Assembly: GCF_036884255.1 (NCBI RefSeq)
Contig: NZ_CP145605.1
Location: 6,261,001 to 6,325,000 of the forward strand
Source of the DNA: Paenibacillus tundrae
Lineage (GTDB): Bacteria > Bacillota > Bacilli > Paenibacillales > Paenibacillaceae
Direction: 5' to 3'
DNA length: 64,000 nucleotides
Positions 52,972-61,372 of the stretch are shown here, piece by piece. A program made the position numbers and the translations under genes. The notes beneath the pieces were generated by a model. That model had not been told where the DNA came from. It was given only the letters and a program-made list of their open reading frames with translations, and made no database searches. The number at the start of each line of letters is the position of its first letter. Within the stretch, counting starts at the first letter, position 1.

Positions 52972-54267
52972 TTATCCAAAACGTTGTGTCTTATACCACT
53001 TACTCTCACGCTTCCTGATCTTATCCATCGTTAACGAGTAAGATGCCTTGATGGAGATGAGGATAAATAACTGTGCATAGGTAAAATAGGATAGGCAGGC
53101 GTATATGAAATTGCGTATATTGCTCTGTCCAATATCAGAAGCCAGGGCGAGATTAATCTGCAGCACATAAATGTAGTACATTAATGCCCAAGCGATAACA
53201 AGATACACATACACGTCTCCTGAGAACTGAAACGGAGCGTTGAATTCTGGTTTGAATAGGCCAATAATCTGGAACACGAGGTTAACGATAAAAATAATAT
53301 CCGATACAATAATCGCAATCATAAACCAAAAATAGCTGATAGCATAGTACAGCAACAACACCTTGCTACGCCAGTTAGTGCGGTTGAACAGGTTCAGGAA
53401 ATTATCCAGTACCACCTGGTAGTTTCCTTTTGCCCAACGTTCACGTTGTTTCATGTATACACTGAGCTTCTCAGGCTCCTGTTGATATGCCTCGGCTTGG
53501 GGAGCCAGTGCAATCAATTGTCCTCGCGCGAGAATGTCAAAAGACAGTGCGGTGTCTTCGGTAATGGCGGTAACATCCCAACCACCGATCTCACGGATTA
53601 GTTCTGTTTTAATAATATAGTTCGTACCCGGAATTGTGCCTAGCTTGAACAGCTCCCAAAGGCCGGTGTGATAGACACGTTGTGCCGTAACAAGCTCCAA
53701 GTTAATACATTTGGACAGGAAGTTCTGCCCTCTGTTCCGAGCTTTGTTTCTTCCATATACGACGCCATACTTCTCTGGGTTTTCCAATGATTTCTGCGCC
53801 AGAAACATTAATGAATTGCGCTCTGGGGCTGCATCAGCATCGAAAATGCAAATCCACTCCCCTGTTGCGAGCTCCAATCCGTCATTTAATGCACCGGATT
53901 TTCCTCCAGTTCCTTTGCGCTCCATAACAGTCACATCACGATGGACATAACGGGTTTTGCTTAGGAAGGCATGCAGCTTCGCAGCGGTATCATCTGTACA
54001 GTTATCTGCAATAACAATAACCTGTACCTTCTCTTCGGGATAATTCATCTGCAATATGTGTTCCACGGTAGCCACAATAACCAAACCCTCATTATGAGCA
54101 GGTACCATAACCGTTATCGTTGGATAATGATCCATATCTGTAGGAATATGAACACCTATTTTCTCCTGTTTATGAATGAAACGAATGGCACCTGTCATGA
54201 TGAGGATGGATTCAAATACAGCTATCCAGATACTAAAAATTGATAACAGTAAAAGAATATCAGCCAC
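52972..54267 (-). CDS. Membrane glycosyltransferase family 2 (polysaccharide synthase, YdaM-like)
   Basis: A 431-residue processive-type GT2. TM1 at about 3-30, catalytic domain (about 50-290) with DNCTDD (UDP binding), FDADA (143-146, metal), TED (236-238, catalytic base) and QRERW (274-278, acceptor), then three or four C-terminal helices. This matches synthases such as IcaA, PgaC and YdaM. The GTG start overlaps the stop of the 47-residue ORF upstream (GTGGCTGA), with GGAGG seven bases ahead. Last gene of the operon. The monomer made is unknown. Confidence 0.92.
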   Translation of the reverse strand: MADILLLLSIFSIWIAVFESILIMTGAIRFIHKQEKIGVHIPTDMDHYPTITVMVPAHNEGLVIVATVEHILQMNYPEEKVQVIVIADNCTDDTAAKLHAFLSKTRYVHRDVTVMERKGTGGKSGALNDGLELATGEWICIFDADAAPERNSLMFLAQKSLENPEKYGVVYGRNKARNRGQNFLSKCINLELVTAQRVYHTGLWELFKLGTIPGTNYIIKTELIREIGGWDVTAITEDTALSFDILARGQLIALAPQAEAYQQEPEKLSVYMKQRERWAKGNYQVVLDNFLNLFNRTNWRSKVLLLYYAISYFWFMIAIIVSDIIFIVNLVFQIIGLFKPEFNAPFQFSGDVYVYLVIAWALMYYIYVLQINLALASDIGQSNIRNFIYACLSYFTYAQLFILISIKASYSLTMDKIRKRESKWYKTQRFG

Positions 54268-54403
54268 TTAATTTCCTCCGATCATATTTACGATAGACTT
54301 TCGAGCGGAATCGAAGCGTGGCAATCGTTAAGCCTATTGTACACACCATAAAAATACAGCTTATCGTGATACAAATGGGGATGAACCAGGTTACATAGTT
54401 CAC
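54260..54403 (-). CDS. Small membrane protein (47 aa) coupled to the GT2 synthase
   Basis: A short frame, GTG at 54403 to TGA at 54260, read directly from the strand. It encodes one hydrophobic helix (about residues 4-30, WFIPICITISCIFMVC then TIGLTIATL) and a basic tail (RFRSKVYRKYDRRKLSG). AGAAGGAGAG lies nine bases before the GTG. Its stop overlaps the GT2 start by 8 bp, implying coupled translation. No family is recognised. By position it may be an accessory subunit of the synthase. Confidence 0.72.
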   Translation of the reverse strand: MNYVTWFIPICITISCIFMVCTIGLTIATLRFRSKVYRKYDRRKLSG

Positions 54404-54427
54404 GGAGCTTCTCTCCTTCTAGCTAGT

Positions 54428-55306
54428 TTAGATATATTCACCGATGAGATCTGTCTCTGTGTTCCGTTCAAGCGCAGCAATAACCGCATCAATATCTTCG
54501 TACTTACTGAAATTTTCTTTCTGAAAAATGAGTGCTCCTGAGCGAATAACCGTCTGTAGTTCATTTCCCTTCTTATCAATAAACGATAGCTCCATCATCG
54601 CTGTTTTGATCCGCTGGGTAAGCACGGGAAGATACTCTACGTTCACCATTGGACATAGAATGACAAAACGCCCACGATCCACAAAAAATTTGTAATCCTC
54701 GAATCGGATCTGCTTCTGGATCGTACTGGACAACGCCAACAGAAACTGCGCATATCTCACTGATCCGAGAGATTCCATAACCAAGGGTAGAAATTCAATT
54801 TTAAACATCGCCATACTGAATCCATACTGCTCTGAATATCGTTTGGCAAGGTTACTCTGCTTGATAACTGTATCCGCCAGTGCATCCTTGTTTCCAAGCG
54901 AGGTATCGAGATCAATCTCTGGATTACGATCCTGCATCTCCTGCAAGCGATCCATAATCCGTGCGCTCCGCACAAGACTGGCCTTGATGAATGCAGCCAC
55001 AGCAACATTAGCGGGAATGAGTAACCACCATGAGAATGTAAGCACATTAACATCGGCATAGGTTACCAACCACACAAAATAAGAAACCAGATACACAAAT
55101 ACGACAACAACAGATACGCCAACAGGTAATATAAAACCGAGAACTAGTGCAGCTAATGACACAACACTAAAAATGACATCTAACGTGGTATAACTTTGAT
55201 TCATATAAATTTTGAGATATACAACAAGCTGCTGAATTACAGCGAGTCCAATCAAGCTGGCATATCCCCATCCAATACGGCGAATAGGTGCTTTATTTCT
55301 CATCAT
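54428..55306 (-). CDS. Membrane protein with degenerate GGDEF domain and I-site (YdaK-like)
   Basis: A 292-residue protein: three or four N-terminal helices (about 12-105) and a cytoplasmic GGDEF-fold domain (about 133-290; DTSLGNKDALAD start). The signature GGDEF is replaced by DRGRF (210-214), so cyclase activity is lost. The inhibitory-site motif RxxD is intact as RFED (201-204), five residues before, exactly the normal spacing. This is the layout of c-di-GMP receptors such as YdaK or PelD. It lies between a GH8-like gene and the synthase, so it likely controls polysaccharide synthesis. Confidence 0.85.
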   Translation of the reverse strand: MMRNKAPIRRIGWGYASLIGLAVIQQLVVYLKIYMNQSYTTLDVIFSVVSLAALVLGFILPVGVSVVVVFVYLVSYFVWLVTYADVNVLTFSWWLLIPANVAVAAFIKASLVRSARIMDRLQEMQDRNPEIDLDTSLGNKDALADTVIKQSNLAKRYSEQYGFSMAMFKIEFLPLVMESLGSVRYAQFLLALSSTIQKQIRFEDYKFFVDRGRFVILCPMVNVEYLPVLTQRIKTAMMELSFIDKKGNELQTVIRSGALIFQKENFSKYEDIDAVIAALERNTETDLIGEYI

Positions 55307-55428
55307 TCTCTCCTTTCTGCATGTAAATTCTGTTATTTATATGTCCTACTGAATATTTCACCAATTTACGACAAAATAATGCAAAATATATGCTACCATA
55401 TTCACCATCTCATAAGATGACAGAATGA

Positions 55429-56538
55429 TTACTTTCGAAGGTATTTTTGTAATTCTGTCTCAGCAATTAATGGAAAAAGGTTATCAAATGCATGTGTATC
55501 CCCGTTAAATACGTACCCACCGGGATAATTGGGATCCTGGCTCTGGAATGTGATCATATGGTTATACAGTTGTTTAGCCCATTTTGGATCACCTGACTTG
55601 ATCGCAAGTAGAATCGCAAGTCCATATACAGATGGAGATTCATAGGCAACGACGGGTGTACGGTCACTTCGTCTATATTGTCCAGCAAGCTGCTTCCGGG
55701 TCGCAAACTCTTCCTTTAGAAAAGAAATGAGCTTATCCGGCTTGTGACTGGTTGTTGTCAGATGATTAGCCACAATTAATTGATCAATCAGGTTTACCTT
55801 GTCATCATAGATATATGTTTTGGAGTTCACATTAAACGATTTAGGATAGAACAAACCATCATCCGGCATGCTTTTTAGCATGTACTCGTACTTCTCGTAC
55901 GTCCCTGGCTCAATCAATTCATACCGCTCCATCGCATTCAACGCGGGTAGATCCACGTAAACCAAACTTAATGTATCTGATGAAATTCCATTGGAGAAAT
56001 CATGAAAGTCTACATAGTAGCCTTCCATCTGCGCCGATAGATTCAATGTTTGGGTGAGTTCTGTAGCTGTCTTAAGTACGCCGGCCTTGTCCTGTTCCCA
56101 CAGTTCAGCAGCCGAGAGCAACGCACCTATGATTCGCAGATCATCCCCTAGCGCATTGGTGGTGACCAAAGATTCCCCTTCAGCATCAAGCTTCCAGGCA
56201 ATATATTTCTGCGGCATTAGAAAATAGGTCGTTAGCAGATCATAGCTTTGCTTGAATAATTCCTCATCGTTCTGGGCGACAGCATACTGCATCCATAAGC
56301 CCAAGGACTCGGACAACGCTTCCCGCCCTGCTACAACATCAGGCGACTCCGACGTAGCATCCTTCAGGTAAGAAGCCAGCGTACCGTTCGGATTGGTCAT
56401 ATGATGCTGGACAAATGCAGCTGTTGGAGAGGGTTCATCCTCTACCCATTTCCCCTTCATATAGATCATTGAACCTGCCGTCATACTAGCAACGACAATA
56501 AGCAGCCATAGCAGTCCTTTCCGGCTTATGTTCCTCAT
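55429..56538 (-). CDS. GH8-like extracytoplasmic protein (YdaJ-like)
   Basis: A 369-residue protein with an N-terminal signal anchor (about 8-28, GLLWLLIVVASMTAGSMIYM) and an alpha6/alpha6 domain resembling GH8/BcsZ. REALSESLGLWMQYAVAQND holds the SE motif (E77) corresponding to the GH8 acid. SPSVYGLAILLAIKSGD near the C-terminus is typical of YdaJ. Such hydrolases trim nascent exopolysaccharide. ACAGGAGGACAAC precedes the ATG at 56538; a longer frame overlaps the MarR gene. Confidence 0.85.
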   Translation of the reverse strand: MRNISRKGLLWLLIVVASMTAGSMIYMKGKWVEDEPSPTAAFVQHHMTNPNGTLASYLKDATSESPDVVAGREALSESLGLWMQYAVAQNDEELFKQSYDLLTTYFLMPQKYIAWKLDAEGESLVTTNALGDDLRIIGALLSAAELWEQDKAGVLKTATELTQTLNLSAQMEGYYVDFHDFSNGISSDTLSLVYVDLPALNAMERYELIEPGTYEKYEYMLKSMPDDGLFYPKSFNVNSKTYIYDDKVNLIDQLIVANHLTTTSHKPDKLISFLKEEFATRKQLAGQYRRSDRTPVVAYESPSVYGLAILLAIKSGDPKWAKQLYNHMITFQSQDPNYPGGYVFNGDTHAFDNLFPLIAETELQKYLRK

Positions 56539-56585
56539 GTTGTCCTCCTGTATTCTTCCTCGAGAGTGATCGATCGAAGAGCTGA

Positions 56586-57062
56586 TCATTCCTCCTGATC
56601 CATATACGGTCTACGCCCACCCTTCTTCACGAACCGCCAATCCACTTCAATGTTGTGACGCATCCGGCGTAACAAAGAGACGGCCGTCTCGATCTCTTCT
56701 TCCGTTAATCCAGCCAGTGTAACTTGATCAGAGTGAGCCCCTTCTCTACGAATAAACTCCCACGCCTCAAGACCGGCCTCTGTTGGATATAACTCTTTAT
56801 TTTTCTTGTTATCCACTGCTGAGCGTTTAGTAATGAATCCGTCGGATTCTAGCTTGCTGATTGCACGAGCTGCCGTAGTCCGGTCAACCTTAATTAGTTC
56901 AGCGAGCTGGTTCGGGATAATTCCCGGGTTCTCACATATGCGATAAAGGTAGAGATACTGCCCCCGTGATAAGTTCAAATGTTGGAATTCGACATTACTA
57001 ATGGAATCCAGACAACGTGCAATCATGCCAATTTCACGCAATACGTCCTTCAACGTACTCAC
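56586..57062 (-). CDS. MarR-family regulator heading the exopolysaccharide operon
   Basis: A 158-residue MarR protein: LSRGQYLYLYRICENPGI, LAELIKVDRTTAARAISKLES (recognition helix), GFITKRSAVDNKKNKELY (wing). The start is set at GTG 57062, but GAGG is only two bases away, so a start slightly inside is possible. It is on the same strand as, and 47 bp before, the YdaJ-like gene. The dyad at 57080-57095 is its probable operator. Confidence 0.88.
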   Translation of the reverse strand: MSTLKDVLREIGMIARCLDSISNVEFQHLNLSRGQYLYLYRICENPGIIPNQLAELIKVDRTTAARAISKLESDGFITKRSAVDNKKNKELYPTEAGLEAWEFIRREGAHSDQVTLAGLTEEEIETAVSLLRRMRHNIEVDWRFVKKGGRRPYMDQEE

Positions 57063-57079
57063 ATCCTCATCTATATTTA

Positions 57080-57095
57080 TGTTGCATTCGCAACA
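57080..57095. promoter_or_regulatory. MarR operator dyad
   Basis: TGTTGC-ATTC-GCAACA, a perfect 6-4-6 inverted repeat 18 bp upstream of the MarR start and between it and the divergent GNAT gene. Binding here would block the exopolysaccharide operon and perhaps the GNAT gene. Confidence 0.68.
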
Positions 57096-57159
57096 AAAAA
57101 AGTGATATAACTAATTTTAAATAATACTACCATTATAATCGACCAAAGGAGACAAATAG

Positions 57160-57600
57160 ATGAATACCACTGTTGTTGAGGTTAACAATCAAGAATTACT
57201 TGAAGCCTGTTTCGCCATTCGCATGGCTATTTTTGTGGAGGAGCAAGGGGTTCCAGCAGAAGATGAATTCGATGCTTATGACGCATTAGGTACAGAAGCT
57301 CGTCACATTCTTCTCTATGTAGATGGAGTGCCTGCCGCTTCTTCCAGATTGCGGATCGTTGATGACGTTGCCAAGCTAGAGCGAATCTGCGTCATGCTGG
57401 AATACCGTAAACATGGTCTAGGCCGTGTATTGATCGACAAGCTGGAGCAGATGGCGCTAGATCAAGGACTGACAAAAGCCAAACTACATGCACAGGTGCA
57501 AGCCTCCGGGTTCTATGAACGTCTTGGGTACGCACCGGCATCGGATGTATTTTTGGAAGATGGCATTCCGCATCTATTGATGGTCAAACCACTTAAATAA
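57160..57600 (+). CDS. GNAT N-acetyltransferase (YjcF/ElaA-like)
   Basis: A 146-residue GNAT protein: IRMAIFVEEQGVPAEDEFD at the N-terminus, acetyl-CoA loop CVMLEYRKHGLGRVLIDKLEQ, and HAQVQASGFYERLGY, the ElaA/YjcF pattern. ACCAAAGGAGACAAATAG precedes the ATG. Monocistronic with a terminator; substrate unknown. Confidence 0.9.
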   Translation: MNTTVVEVNNQELLEACFAIRMAIFVEEQGVPAEDEFDAYDALGTEARHILLYVDGVPAASSRLRIVDDVAKLERICVMLEYRKHGLGRVLIDKLEQMALDQGLTKAKLHAQVQASGFYERLGYAPASDVFLEDGIPHLLMVKPLK

Positions 57601-57614
57601 ATAAAATAAAATCA

Positions 57615-57663
57615 AAGAACGCCTATGTCGCTCACAGGTTGAGCAGACCATAGGCGTTCTTCG
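57615..57663 (+). terminator. Intrinsic terminator after the GNAT gene
   Basis: AAGAACGCCTATG pairs perfectly with CATAGGCGTTCTT (13 bp), then TTCG. It also faces the 3' end of rlmN. Confidence 0.85.
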
Positions 57664-57726
57664 TTATAGGCAAAAACCGGGCAACGTTCAGGATCCATCC
57701 AGTAGGATGAAATATCCAGAACATAC

Positions 57727-58821
57727 CTAGCCAAGAGCAAGGCGACCCGATTGCGGATCAGGCGCGTTATTTTTCATCTGTTTACTACGCAATTGTCCGC
57801 AGGCTGCATCGATATCTGTACCATGCTCCATACGAACCGTAGCATTGATGTTGTTCTTTTTGAGTGTATCATAGAAACCCAGAATGGATTCTTCTGTACT
57901 CCGTTGATACTGGCTATGCTCATCCACCGGATTGTATGGGATCAGGTTAACACTGACCATACTCTTCCGACTGGACAACAGTTCAGCCAGCTCGGCAGCA
58001 TGCTCGCGTTGGTCGTTCACATCACGTAGCAAGATGTACTCGAACATGATGCGTTTGTTCGTTGTTGCCAGGTAGTAATCAACAGCATCCATCAACTGCT
58101 CAATCGGGAACGCCCGGTTGATCTTCATGATGTGTGTACGCAGATCATTATTCGGTGCATGTAGGGAGATAGCCAGATTGACTTGAAGACTGCTGTCTGC
58201 AAACTCTTTGATCTTGTCTGGCAAACCACTGGTGGACACGGTGATCCGCTTCGCAGCAATGGCAAGTCCTTTGCGCTCCTTGATCACTTCGATGAAATCC
58301 GTCATGTTCTGGAAGTTATCGAATGGCTCACCAATCCCCATCACAACAACGTTGGTAACTCGCTCACCTTGACCTGCTGCATCTAGATGACGCTGTACAT
58401 GCATAATCTGTTCTACAATTTCGCCACCAGACAGGTCACGGCTTTTCTTAATCAATCCGCTCGCACAGAAGCTACAGCCGATATTACAGCCCACCTGGGT
58501 GGTCACACATACAGTGAGACCGTACTTTTGACGCATGAGTACCGTTTCAATCAGGTTCCCATCCTGCAAACGAAGCAAAAATTTCACTGTACCGTCTGCC
58601 GACTCTTGCTTCACATGTTCACTCAGGGAGTTCATCGTGAAGTGTTCGGAGATCACGTCCAGACATTCCTGGCGCACATCGGTCATGTCTGTAAACTGAT
58701 GTACACGTTCTTGATATAACCATTCCCAGATGCGGGAGGCACGGGATTTCTTCTGTCCGTGTTCCGGCAACCAGGAACGTAATTGCTCTAATGTTAATCC
58801 ATAAATGGATGATTGGTTCAT
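57727..58821 (-). CDS. rlmN: 23S rRNA (adenine-2503-C2)-methyltransferase, RlmN family
   Basis: A 364-residue radical-SAM enzyme that methylates A2503 of 23S rRNA. The cluster motif is CNIGCSFC (C-x3-C-x2-C); GEPFDN and VSTSG bind SAM; the C-terminal methyl-carrier Cys is in DIDAACGQL. Close to the B. subtilis RlmN pattern throughout; a Cfr-like paralogue is less likely but not excluded. The ATG at 58821 follows AAAGAGGACTGCGTA. A terminator-like leader hairpin lies just upstream. Confidence 0.9.
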   Translation of the reverse strand: MNQSSIYGLTLEQLRSWLPEHGQKKSRASRIWEWLYQERVHQFTDMTDVRQECLDVISEHFTMNSLSEHVKQESADGTVKFLLRLQDGNLIETVLMRQKYGLTVCVTTQVGCNIGCSFCASGLIKKSRDLSGGEIVEQIMHVQRHLDAAGQGERVTNVVVMGIGEPFDNFQNMTDFIEVIKERKGLAIAAKRITVSTSGLPDKIKEFADSSLQVNLAISLHAPNNDLRTHIMKINRAFPIEQLMDAVDYYLATTNKRIMFEYILLRDVNDQREHAAELAELLSSRKSMVSVNLIPYNPVDEHSQYQRSTEESILGFYDTLKKNNINATVRMEHGTDIDAACGQLRSKQMKNNAPDPQSGRLALG

Positions 58822-58871
58822 TACGCAGTCCTCTTTTCGAAAAAAAGCATATGGCTCATCGGTTTCTAATC

Positions 58872-58955
58872 CAAAAAAACCTCTACTCCGTATTGTCCCA
58901 AAATTGTCGTTGGAACACAAGGGCTTTTGCAATTCTTCCAAGAGGTTTTATGCTT
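58872..58955 (-). terminator. Long hairpin with T-run between Na+ symporter and rlmN
   Basis: On the minus strand AACCTCT and AGAGGTT close an 80-nt structure, with an inner TTGTGTTCC/GGGACAA pairing, followed by TTTTTTT. It may end the symporter transcript or act as an attenuator for rlmN, which starts 51 bp later. Confidence 0.65.
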
Positions 58956-59003
58956 GGTAAATCTGTGTAGTGATCCTGAAGCTCATTCCCTATCCTGTAC
59001 ACT

Positions 59004-60359
59004 TTAGAAGTGAATAATACCGGATGTGTGTAACAACACCAGAAGTACCAGGATTGGTGCCACATAGCGCAACATGAACAGCCAAATTTTGAACCAGCCT
59101 GATTTCAGACCGGAAGCTTCTGCCGCTGTCTTCCAGAAGTAACCGGCAAATATCGTGACAAGCAATCCACCGACCGGAAGCATGATGTTGGACGCCACGA
59201 AGTCCATCCAATCAAACAGGTTTGTACCGTTAATGTTAAACTCAGGCACAAGTCCCATCGACAGAGCCGAAGGAAGACCCACAATGAAGACCGCAAGTGA
59301 AATAACCCATACCGCACGGCTGCGGCTCCAAGACAATCTTTCCATGAAATACTTAACTGGCACTTCCAGCAAGGATACGGCTGATGTTAATGCTGCAATA
59401 GCCAACAGGATGAAGAACAATCCGCCAAACAGGAAGCCGAGCGGCATTGCCGAGAATGCAGCAGGCAGCGCAACGAAGATCAGTTTAGGCCCTTGATCCG
59501 GTGCGATACCGAACGAGAATGTCGTTGGGAAAATAATTAAACCGGCGATAAAGGCATAGATCAGGTCACCCGCACCAACGGCTACTGTCGCAGCACCAAG
59601 AGATTGATTTTTATCAACATACGAACCATAGGTCACGAGAATACCCATCCCGAGAGATAGCGAGAAGAAGGCATGTCCGAGTGCAACCAATGCCGATTCG
59701 GTCGTTAATTGAGAGAAGTCTGGATTCAGGAAGAAGGAAACCCCTGCACCTGCTCCTGGCAATGTGATGGCCCGAATCATCAGTATAATAAGCAATACCA
59801 ACATCGCTGGTATGAGCACTTTATTAAACTTCTCAATTCCGTTAGAGACCCCTTTAGCTACAATCCAGCCTGTGATCAGCACGGAAACGAACTGCCATAC
59901 AATCGGCATATACCCACCGATAAAGGAATCAAATTGCCCACCAAAATCCGCGTTACTAAACAGACTACCACTGAAAGATGTGATCGCATACTGGAGTGTC
60001 CAACCTGCAATGATCACGTAAAAAGAAAGGATAATAAACGGTGTCAACACTTGCAGTAGTCCTGCTGCTAGCCACCCTTTATGTCCGCCAGCTTTGATAA
60101 ACGCTGTAGCTGCACTTCCGCGCCCACTTCGACCAATCGCAAGTTCTGCCAGCAATACAGGCAGACCTATGAGCAACAGACAGACGATGAAGAGCAGGAA
60201 AAACGCTGCGCCCCCATTCTCCCCCGTAATGTACGGGAACTTCCACATGTTACCAAGTCCAACTGAACTACCGATGGCAGCCAAAATGAATCCTGCACGG
60301 GAGAAGCGTTCACCCTTGCCCGAGTTGTTCTGTTCTAGATGTGACTTACTAAAATTCAT
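59004..60359 (-). CDS. Sodium-dependent transporter, NSS/SNF family (YocR/YhdH-like)
   Basis: A 451-residue LeuT-fold transporter with 11-12 helices: GFILAAIGSSVGLGNMWKFPYITGENGG carries the Na+ and substrate site in TM1, LPVLLAELAIGRSGRG follows, and ALVALGHAFFSLSLGMGILVTYGSYVDK is TM6. It takes up an amino acid or related amine with Na+. GATGGAGTAGATAAG precedes the ATG. It is upstream of rlmN on the same strand, with a hairpin between. Confidence 0.92.
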   Translation of the reverse strand: MNFSKSHLEQNNSGKGERFSRAGFILAAIGSSVGLGNMWKFPYITGENGGAAFFLLFIVCLLLIGLPVLLAELAIGRSGRGSAATAFIKAGGHKGWLAAGLLQVLTPFIILSFYVIIAGWTLQYAITSFSGSLFSNADFGGQFDSFIGGYMPIVWQFVSVLITGWIVAKGVSNGIEKFNKVLIPAMLVLLIILMIRAITLPGAGAGVSFFLNPDFSQLTTESALVALGHAFFSLSLGMGILVTYGSYVDKNQSLGAATVAVGAGDLIYAFIAGLIIFPTTFSFGIAPDQGPKLIFVALPAAFSAMPLGFLFGGLFFILLAIAALTSAVSLLEVPVKYFMERLSWSRSRAVWVISLAVFIVGLPSALSMGLVPEFNINGTNLFDWMDFVASNIMLPVGGLLVTIFAGYFWKTAAEASGLKSGWFKIWLFMLRYVAPILVLLVLLHTSGIIHF

Positions 60360-60550
60360 CTTATCTACTCCATCTGTTCTATTATTTCCCGTAATTATAT
60401 ACTACTCATCGTGTCAGGTCATTGAAAAAATGAAATTAATCAGAATGTTATTTTTTTACACTAACGCTTTAAAGGGAATTACAATCAAGCTTGTTTATTT
60501 ATAGTATGTGATAAAGCTCGAATTTCACTCCTGTATGTTTCACATATACC

Positions 60551-60598
60551 AAAAAAAGAGAGGTTCTTCGGCTATAATTAGCTTCGGATCCTCTCTTT
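60551..60598 (-). terminator. Intrinsic terminator of greA
   Basis: Minus-strand AAAGAGAGG and CCTCTCTTT pair, with inner CCGAAG/CTTCGG-type pairing, followed by TTTTTTT. Confidence 0.9.
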
Positions 60599-60619
60599 AT
60601 CAACTCTGTGCATTAACGG

Positions 60620-61096
60620 TTAGATGCGAATTTCGAGCAATTCATACTTGATCACGCCCATCGGGGCATTCACATGAATGACACTACCCACTTCTTTACC
60701 CATCAGTTCTTTACCAAGCGGGCTTTCGTACGAAATTTTGTTATCTGTAACGTCAGCTTCGGCAGGTCCGACGAGTTTATATTCAATCTTTTCTGCGAAT
60801 TCGATGTCATTCAGCAACACGATTGAGCCTACGCCCACTTTATTCGAGTCCATATTGTCCGCGCTAATCACTCGTGCATTCTTCAACATCTTCTCCAGAA
60901 TCAAAACGCGGGTTTCCATAAATGCCTGATCATCTTTGGCTGAATGATACTCACTATTTTCCTTCAGGTCACCGTAACTAATCGCGAGTTTCAGACGCTC
61001 GGCCAACTCTTTACGCTTAACTGTCTTTAATTCCCGTAGCTCGTCCTCCAGCTTTTCCAAGCCTTCCTGCGTCAAAATCACTTCATCATTAGCCAT
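60620..61096 (-). CDS. greA: Transcription elongation factor GreA
   Basis: A 158-residue factor that rescues backtracked RNA polymerase by stimulating transcript cleavage. An N-terminal coiled coil (about 1-75) carries the catalytic acidic tip ISYGDLKENSEYHSAKDDQA with Asp and Glu; the C-terminal FKBP-like domain includes ISYESPLGKELMGKEVGS. ATTAGGAGATGTTAAT precedes the ATG. Monocistronic. Confidence 0.95.
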   Translation of the reverse strand: MANDEVILTQEGLEKLEDELRELKTVKRKELAERLKLAISYGDLKENSEYHSAKDDQAFMETRVLILEKMLKNARVISADNMDSNKVGVGSIVLLNDIEFAEKIEYKLVGPAEADVTDNKISYESPLGKELMGKEVGSVIHVNAPMGVIKYELLEIRI

Positions 61097-61372
61097 ATTA
61101 ACATCTCCTAATCCTGCTTTCTATCTCTATTCTAACCTATATCCACTCTAAACGGTTAACATACCCAAGAAAAAGAGAATCCACTCTCCCATACATGGGA
61201 AGAAGTGTATGCATTCCGAGGAAAGCCCGGTTATGCTATTCGTTCTCCAGGTCAAGCAGGGTTTCGCCTCCCCTAATATGAGGTGTTAGGCCTAAATATT
61301 ATAATGGTTAATATTGCCAACAAAGTCTCGCTAACCTACAATAGGAATACTGAAATCGAAGGAGGACGTCTC
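61097..61372. other. Intergenic region between greA and the DUF6688-like gene
   Basis: About 275 bp. Near 61171-61198 a hairpin pairs CACT-TCCCA with TGGGA-AGTG around TACA. A GAGGAAAGCCC string nearby recalls RNase P P4 but the surrounding sequence does not. No other feature was recognised. Confidence 0.4.

Noticed and set aside
61200..61260. RNase P or SRP RNA-like segment (GAGGAAAGCCC)
   Set aside because: Only a short string matches; the region is too short and lacks the conserved helices of either RNA.
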